Shown here in pieces: positions 53,930-59,491 of a stretch of DNA of 59,491 bases. The translations under genes were made by a program, and so were the position numbers. This stretch comes from Guillardia theta CCMP2712 (taxonomy: Eukaryota > Cryptophyceae > Pyrenomonadales > Geminigeraceae). The stretch is taken from the NCBI RefSeq assembly GCF_000315625.1, contig NW_005434514.1, forward strand, positions 353 to 59,843, given 5' to 3'. The notes under the pieces were generated by a model. It did not search any database and had not been told where the DNA came from. It worked only from the letters and a program-made list of their open reading frames with translations. The first letter of the stretch is position 1; each line of letters starts with the position of its first letter.

Positions 53930-55395
53930 TCTGCTGTCACACGAGTTCCAGGGAAATCTTTTCCGCCTGCAACTGCAGAACTGCATAAAATCGTGCTGTG
54001 TACAACAAAGCAAACCACAAAAGAGGCCCGTGAATCTTGCATCATGAAACTCTAACAAAACCCTGTCCCTCGGTTGTTACAACAGAGCGATAATCGCTCT
54101 GCGATCGGCCAGGATGTCAAAGGGCTCCTCGCACACGTATTGAAAACATCGTTTCCGTTACATTACGAGATCACAAGCCTATACCACAAATACCAACTCA
54201 TCAAGACGAACACTCAACCCTCTGACATTCAGTATCACAATGTTTTCTTCTCATCATCGTTGGTTATCAAAAGCCTTGCGGTTCAAGGAGAGCATGGGAA
54301 CGAAGACTATCCCGTTCCATTTGCCTAGTGCTTCTAAACCCTCCTACCTCCTCTCTCCCCACCCCTCCCCCACCCGCGCCTTCCCTGCAGCGCCTCCTCC
54401 CTCGCACCCCTGCATGTCTCGTGACCGTCTGCCAGGTAGGTAACGTGACTTTCAATGTGACCGTTTTACTCCACCTCGTTGACTTCTTCGAAATCTGCAT
54501 CCATAGAAAGAAGCACTTTAGAAAACAGTCGTTACTCGGTCGTTACAGGAAAGTCTCCCTGTAACGGCGGCATCCAGAGCATTCGATCATGGCAAGTACT
54601 GTGACCTCGGATGGCCACCCCTACCCTAATCACTGGGATTAAAGGGGGGTAATCAACACTTGTTGCCAAGGGGTTGCAGGCGAGACTACTTCGTTGCTCG
54701 GATTTTACCGATGGTTGTCGTGCACCCACCACCCCACCTCCCTATCGGACTTGACCTCCTACGCCCCCCAACCACATATGTACACCACCCCCTCATAATT
54801 GGAAAATGTATGTACACCACCCCCTCAACACAGGACAAACAACAACTCTTGTACAGAACGGGTACACTACCCCTTGTTACACCTTTCAACAGTCTCGGAA
54901 ATTCCCCACTGATATCTCAAAAGCCATCCTTGCAACGAGTACCCCTCCCGCCCCATCCCCTCGCTAGGACCCCTTCGCTTTAGCACCTGGGAATTCAGAA
55001 CGTGCAATGATATCTCAAAAGCCATCCTTGCAACGAGTACCCCTCCCGCCCCATCCCCTCGCTAGAACCCCTTCGCTTTAGCACCTGGGAATTCAGAACG
55101 TGCAATGATCATGACACGCCGTTGCCTCATTTCATGACTAGCCTCAAGTACCCCTACCCCCTCGATGACCAGATATTCAGGACCCTCCCGTCTATGACCA
55201 CACCTCCAAAAATGGAAGCTGCGAGAGGTTTGGGAATCTATGAAGTGCACATTTCGCTTCTCTGTTCATCGCAGAGCAAACAATGCGGTTATCAGCAAGG
55301 CTGTAAATATCTTAGCTTTATTGGCATTAAAGACAATCAAAAAATTGATTCAAACAACTCAGAGCAAATGAAAACAACACTACATCCCCAAACCA
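53930..55395. other. Intergenic region
   Basis: C-rich blocks 'ccaccccctca' and 'acccctcccgccccatcccc' (54720-55080) and a 98-bp tandem duplication. No gene supported. Confidence 0.5.
54911..55106 (+). repeat. 98-bp tandem duplication
   Basis: The two units, 54911-55008 and 55009-55106, begin 'gatatctcaaaagccatcc' or 'gatatctc' and differ by a single base (ctaggacc / ctagaacc). Confidence 0.95.
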
Positions 55396-56066
55396 TTAGA
55401 CCCCTGAAAACTTGAGAAACCAATCGACATAAAAGGGGGAGACAGGGATGCAATCATGATACCCAAAGATTTGCTCTGCAACATTCGCGTCCGTTGATGG
55501 GAGATGCGAGAGGTCACCATGAATTTCGTCCTGTCGCCTAGAACCAAGCCCAATGTCGGTATCCAGATGCATTTCATCATGTAGCATATCAACATTCACT
55601 TTCTCTGCTTCAGCGGCGATAGCAAATGTCTCTTGTTTCGTGGCAAGGTTCACATCATCTTCCATGATCCTTCTATCCCTTGGGTCCGGGTTCGCCACAA
55701 CTTCGGAACCAGCCCGAACATGAGCCGACTCGTGATCCGAGTCAACACAGGGCAATGATCCCACTTCACTTGGCCAGTGTGGCACTCCCAGCCTTCTGCA
55801 GGCATTCTTCAGCGCTGAGAGAGAAATTCCCTGCATGCAAGTCAGGCAAGAAGATTTTGATCAGGACTTGAACTCACCAGGTACTTGGCAGCGTCTGCCT
55901 GTCTCATGCGGTGCAATCTTGTGATATCCTCTTGGACCAAGACAATAGCAGAAGCCTTCTTTTCCTGCCCATTTTTTCTACGAGGGAAAATCTGAACCCT
56001 TGGGCAAATCTTCATCGATGGGCAGAGCGGTGAAGGTTGAAGCTGTGACATGTTGCTTGATCCCAT
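55396..56066 (-). CDS. RWP-RK-like small protein with altered signature
   Basis: Exons are complement(join(55396..55830, 55878..56066)) with a 47-bp intron, 207 residues, ATG at 56066. Across the junction the sequence reads ITRLHRMRQADAAKYL + GISLSALKNACRRLGVPHWP. This matches the RWP-RK domain (AAKxLGVSxTxLKxxCRxxGIxRWPxRK) in its helices and conserved AAK, LK and CRRLG. The signature itself is H-W-P-S-E-V instead of R-W-P-x-R-K, so the basic end is lost. A Lys/Arg patch (FPRRKNGQEKK) precedes the domain. The acidic C-terminal half is unremarkable. RWP-RK proteins are plant/algal transcription factors for nitrogen response and gametogenesis. DNA binding by this one is doubtful. Confidence 0.75.
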
Positions 56067-56804
56067 GCAGCCGGGTATACAATCGAACTGGAGCCTCGTA
56101 ATACTTGAGATGCTCTTCCGTTTTCAAGAGCAAGAGGAAAGCTCACTAGTGTGCACAGACTTTTGAGGCAGGTTTTGACCCCTTTGAACCTCTTGCTCTA
56201 TCCTCTTTCCTTCAACCAGTGCTCTTTCTCTCCCTCTCGCTTCCTGCCCGTGGTCTGCCAAGTCCCTTCCGTTCCCTGCCCTCGTGCCTGGTTACATTAG
56301 TTCAAACCCCATGATCACGTTACTGTATCTCAGTCACGTTACATCTCCGAATCGAGCCCTTTAAAAATGTTTCCGGCTAAAAGTCACGCCAAAGTCACGG
56401 CCCCCGCGCGTTCGTTTTTTTTTCCATTTTTTTGGTTTTCTTTGCAAGGCCGTATCATTTTCATGTTTTCACGGAATTGACTTTATTTTATATTTTTATC
56501 TGCAAACATTTACAAACTTCATATATTTTGACTCAATAAGCATATTGTATTCAAATTGCCTCCATTTCAGCACTGACATTTTGGCTCGCTTCCACTTATT
56601 TCTTGTCATGCAGTTCCCGGAATCGTGTCATGAGGTGTCGTTACCCTCCTCCCCTCACATAACCACTTTACTGGACATAAAAGTGAATGTAATAAAAGTC
56701 AACTTCCGGGCCGCAAGGCGACGCAAGGTCGGGGTTTACCGACGTGTGGTCGGAGCCCGCCTGGCGGTTTACCGTAGTACTGTTAACTTAACTTTGAGTA
56801 AAGA

Positions 56805-57125
56805 CTGTTATATATATATAAGTCTCGGATCGGATCCAGCCGGGCAGCCTGGCAGGCAGAGTCTGAGGCCCGTGGCCCCCGCCGGGCCCGCCGACGTCGG
56901 TACGGTACGATCCGATGATCGGTCGGCCGCTACCAGCGGCAGCGGCGCGCCGCGAGACGGTCAGCGGCCGGGGGCCCGCCGCCCGCCGCCCGCGCCGCCG
57001 CAGGCCGCCGACCCGGGCTGCGCCGGGCTGGGCAGGGGGGCAGGCTCGGCGGGCCCGGCGGACCGAGTCCGGCGCCACCGTCCGTACTACGTACTACCCG
57101 GCCCGAGTCCGGCGGCCTGAGTCAG
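56805..57125. other. GC-rich island C
   Basis: About 300 bp of GGGCCCG/CCGCCGG words immediately after a TA-dinucleotide run (56812-56820). Compositionally like islands A and B, and to a degree like the 3' UTR at 13440-13560. Confidence 0.6.
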
Positions 57126-57171
57126 TAAGCCGGCCGTTCCAAGAGACGTAATTCAGGTTGCGTGTCCCCCG

Positions 57172-57270
57172 CTTTTACCCCACCCCTCCGGTACCAATAT
57201 CACCCCACCCCTCTAATGGCAAGATCACCCCACCCCTCTACAACCAATATCACCCTACTGTTCTACACCA
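57172..57270 (+). repeat. Degenerate ~30-bp C-rich repeat
   Basis: 'atcaccccacccctc' recurs three to four times with 'ccaatatcacc' between copies. Confidence 0.7.
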
Positions 57271-57717
57271 ATCTCCGACCCCACCCCCATACTTCAGCCA
57301 TTTCATAGGTTTAATCACCCCCGTCATAGAAGTTTAGGTCCTGAACTGCAAGTTCAGGACCCCTAGTTTTCCAAATTATCACCCCATGAGATCGAGGGAT
57401 CACTACCCCTACCCTCGGCGCTTGAAATATGGACTACCCTCCTGGAAACAGCTTCAATGTTTGAACCCCTACCGTCACTTTGAGTTGTGAATACCCTTCT
57501 AAGGTTGGTAGGGTACCTATAAGACAACCACCCCCACCCCGTGTTGTTGGCCCCCTCTTCGTTAAGCCGAGACCCTGGCTTCAAGGCAGAGGAATGGAGG
57601 GTCGGAACATGGGCGGAGCAGAGGAGGGAGGAGGAGGAGGAAGAAGAAACAGGATCAGAAAAGGAGGGAAGAGACAGCAGAGGCAGAGGGAGGAAGAAGT
57701 GGGGGGCTGTTGCGTCG

Positions 57718-57751
57718 GTGAGGGGGGGGGGGGAGGGGGGGGGGGGTAGGA
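57718..57751 (+). repeat. Poly-G tract (possible G-quadruplex)
   Basis: Two runs of 12 or more G separated by 'a'. Also a likely sequencing or assembly weak point. Confidence 0.8.
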
Positions 57752-58087
57752 GACAGTAGAAGAGGTGGTAAGGAGTTTGTGTGAAGGGATTGATAGCAAG
57801 GGGAGGAGTAAAGTATGGAGAAGAGGAAGGACTCAAGACTTTGATGAAGGGGAGGGCAAAGATTCGATAACGAGGAAATTTAGAGGGCAATGCCCAAAGT
57901 ATAGGATGATACAGATTTTGAATCGAACCTTGGCAGCTTGTCGAGTATGAAGAGAGAAGGAGAGGGAAGAAGATTGTCACAAAGAGCTCCAATGTATCAA
58001 GACGAATAGACTTTCGAGCGCAGTCTTGCGAATCAGCTCGGGAATCCCTGAGCTCGAAGGAGCGCTGACGCTGGTTTGCACGGCAGC

Positions 58088-58390
58088 ATGGCAGAGATCG
58101 AAGATGCGGACAAGGTCATCTGTGCGATGAGGTCCTCGGTGCCAGTGGACCTTGAGGAGGGGAAGACCTACTACTGGTGCACCTGCGGGCGTTCCAAAAA
58201 GCAGCCGTTCTGCGATGGCTCTCACCAAGGCACTGCGTTCAAGCCCATGGCCTACACTGCAACGGCAACCGAGCAGCGAAAACTGTGCCAGTGCAAGCAG
58301 ACGGCCAACCCTCCCTTCTGTGACGGCAGGCACAAGAAGCTGCCAGAGGACGCGGCTGGCAAGGCCTTTCCCCCGAACTCGGTCCCCTAA
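58088..58390 (+). CDS. CDGSH iron-sulfur domain protein with two CDGSH motifs
   Basis: The ATG is at 58088; 100 residues, intronless as seen. Two motifs fit C-x-C-x3-x3-P-x-C-D-G-x-H: CTCGRSKKQPFCDGSH (~35-50) and CQCKQTANPPFCDGRH (~75-90). Each binds a 2Fe-2S cluster through three Cys and one His. Tandem motifs within ~100 residues are typical of CISD3/MiNT-like proteins, which are soluble and mitochondrial (or plastid) and act in Fe-S and redox balance. No transmembrane helix is seen, unlike mitoNEET. A targeting sequence is not evident in the frame, but 'tttgcacggcag|c' just upstream could be an acceptor for a 5' exon. Confidence 0.9.
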   Translation: MAEIEDADKVICAMRSSVPVDLEEGKTYYWCTCGRSKKQPFCDGSHQGTAFKPMAYTATATEQRKLCQCKQTANPPFCDGRHKKLPEDAAGKAFPPNSVP

Positions 58391-58504
58391 AGGCAGAGGA
58401 GGTCCTAGGAGTAGGAGCGTGTTGTTCTATTCGATTATTCCAGTCGATTTTGAGAAAATTTCTTGCTTGGACTCTTTCACGTGGATGCTATAGCTTAGCT
58501 CCTC

Positions 58505-59373
58505 CTACTGCTGCTGCTGCTGCGTCCTCCTCTCCACAATCACCTGCTAGGCGTCAGCTGCACTTGCCGCCCCTCGTTTGCTCACCTTGTTGTTTGACGC
58601 GTCCCACCACCTCGTCGACTGCACTGTGAGCTGAACCTACCGGTGCATGTGAGGAAGAAGGATAGGAAAAGAATTAAGCAGAGAACGAGGAACGAGAGGG
58701 GGGCAACGAAACAAAGGAGAGGAGAGAGAAGAAAGGAAGCAAAGAAGGAAGGGAGGGAGGGGGAAAGTTGAGGACAGGACAGGACAGGACAGGACAGGAG
58801 GTACCAAGCTGCTCGCTGGTCCCTTGACGAGTAGGCGGAGTTCCTGCAAGAGAAATGAGTGGAAGAGAGCGAAAGAGACAAGAAGAGGAGCAGGTGAAGG
58901 GGAAGGAGCAGGAGCAGGAAGGGGCTACACACCTCGACAGCAAGCGCCTCAACGGGGATGTCGTTGACTGCGATGATCTAGAGCACAAGAGGTGAGAGAT
59001 GCGAGAGGACAGCAGCAGCTGTGAAGGTGAGCGAGGGAGGGCAGACAAGAGCAGGTGGGGCGGGGGAGGAGGGGAGCGACAAGAAGAAGTGGAGAAGAGG
59101 GGAGGGGAGGACATCGAACGAGAGGGAGGGGGAAGGCAGGTGGGGGAGGAGAGGAGGAGAGGGGTGGGGTGGGGAAGGAAGAGAGGGAACGACAGGACAG
59201 AACAGGACAGAACAGAACAGCACAGCACAGCACAGCACAGCACAGCACAGCACAGCACAGCACAGCACAGGACAAGAGGTTGGAAGGAAGCAGGTTCCGG
59301 GCCTTACGGTATCGCCGACGGACAAGGGGCTCTCTGAGAAGAGTGCTTGCGAGAGAACTTTCACGTTGCCCAT
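58505..59373 (-). CDS. PDZ-domain protein, 3' part
   Basis: Five exons fit in phase on the complement: 58505..58546, 58586..58636, 58805..58843, 58933..58977 and 59308..59373. They read VKVLSQALFSESPLSVGDT + IIAVNDIPVEALAVE + ELRLLVKGPASSL + VQLTVQSTRWWDASNNK + a short Gln-rich end. This is the second half of a PDZ domain (gsPlxvGDxIlaVNd, then the helix, then the last strand). The first strand and GLGF-type loop are missing, so the true start probably lies in exons beyond the window edge. The ATG at 59373 may be internal. The final CAG run encodes poly-Gln before a TAG. Confidence 0.65.
58773..58800 (+). repeat. (GGACA)n pentamer
   Basis: Four to five 'ggaca' copies in an intron of the PDZ gene. 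Confidence 0.85.
59190..59271 (+). repeat. (CACAG)n pentamer microsatellite
   Basis: 'gacaggacagaacagaacag' grades into about ten perfect 'cacag' units, inside the first visible intron of the PDZ gene. Confidence 0.9.
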
Positions 59374-59491
59374 GCTGCTAGTCCGTCAGAACCACAAAGG
59401 GAAGAGCTCTGCGATAGGAGGTGCTGGGGAGAGTGGGGGGATTGGTCAGGGAAGGGGGCTCATGGGAACGAACAGGAGGAGTAGGAGAAGA

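Larger units (their letters stand above)
56067..58087. other. Intergenic: A/T-rich stretch, GC island C, C-rich repeats, G-tract
   Basis: 56400-56560 is A/T-rich. 56830-57120 is a strong GC island following 'tatatatatataag'. 57170-57330 has repeated 'caccccacccctc' blocks. 57718-57750 is almost pure G. No gene supported. Confidence 0.5.

Noticed and set aside
58949-59373. Cys/Val/Leu-rich minus-strand frames (…AVLCCAVLCC…)
   Set aside because: Translation of the CACAG pentamer run inside an intron.
1-59491. rRNA or tRNA genes
   Set aside because: None recognised by eye on either strand. A covariance-model scan could still find an intron-containing tRNA.

Overview
This is eukaryotic nuclear DNA, most likely from an alga. 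Genes are split by many short introns: GT-AG, mostly about 43-70 bp, with one GC-AG case. Telomere-type arrays are of the plant/algal CCCTAAA kind. The gene set includes a plant-type CCR4 deadenylase, an RWP-RK-like factor and a PPR-tRNA methyltransferase fusion. A cryptophyte such as Guillardia theta is my best guess, but the species is an inference and I could not search a database.

Layout. (1) 1-16620 is a subtelomeric array of non-LTR retroelements, all on the minus strand and separated by short CCCTAAA arrays. It holds one near-complete 10-kb element, with ORF1 and then an ORF2 carrying a Ulp1-like protease, an APE-type endonuclease, a reverse transcriptase and, after a frameshift, a zinc knuckle plus a second restriction-like endonuclease. 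Two further units carry only ORF1, and there are two fragments. The CCCTAAA orientation places the chromosome end on the left. (2) 16621-21454 is a 2.0-kb unit repeated head to tail 2.4 times. (3) 21795-26960 holds three compact multi-exon genes: an SDR oxidoreductase (-), CCR4 (+) and an ML/NPC2-type lipid-binding protein (+). (4) 28697-38547 holds two near-identical copies of an alpha-kinase gene 4178 bp apart. The second converges on a DUF726/TMCO4-type gene whose last exon was copied along with the kinase. (5) 38660-53929 holds a tandem-PDZ gene, an unrecognised long gene region, a FYVE protein, a membrane-anchored glycogen-binding-domain protein, the PPR-TrmB fusion and an unrecognised gene with a minisatellite intron. 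(6) 53930-59491 is repeat-rich intergenic DNA with a small RWP-RK-like gene, a double-CDGSH iron-sulfur protein and the 3' part of a PDZ gene.

The cellular genes look like ordinary unlinked housekeeping or signalling genes, not a pathway cluster. The most unusual system is the telomere-repeat-associated retroelement array, in which a dual-endonuclease element sits beside ORF1-only relatives that appear to share its family's 3' end. Exon boundaries were deduced by eye from splice sites, reading phase and family motifs. Terminal exons marked uncertain may be wrong.
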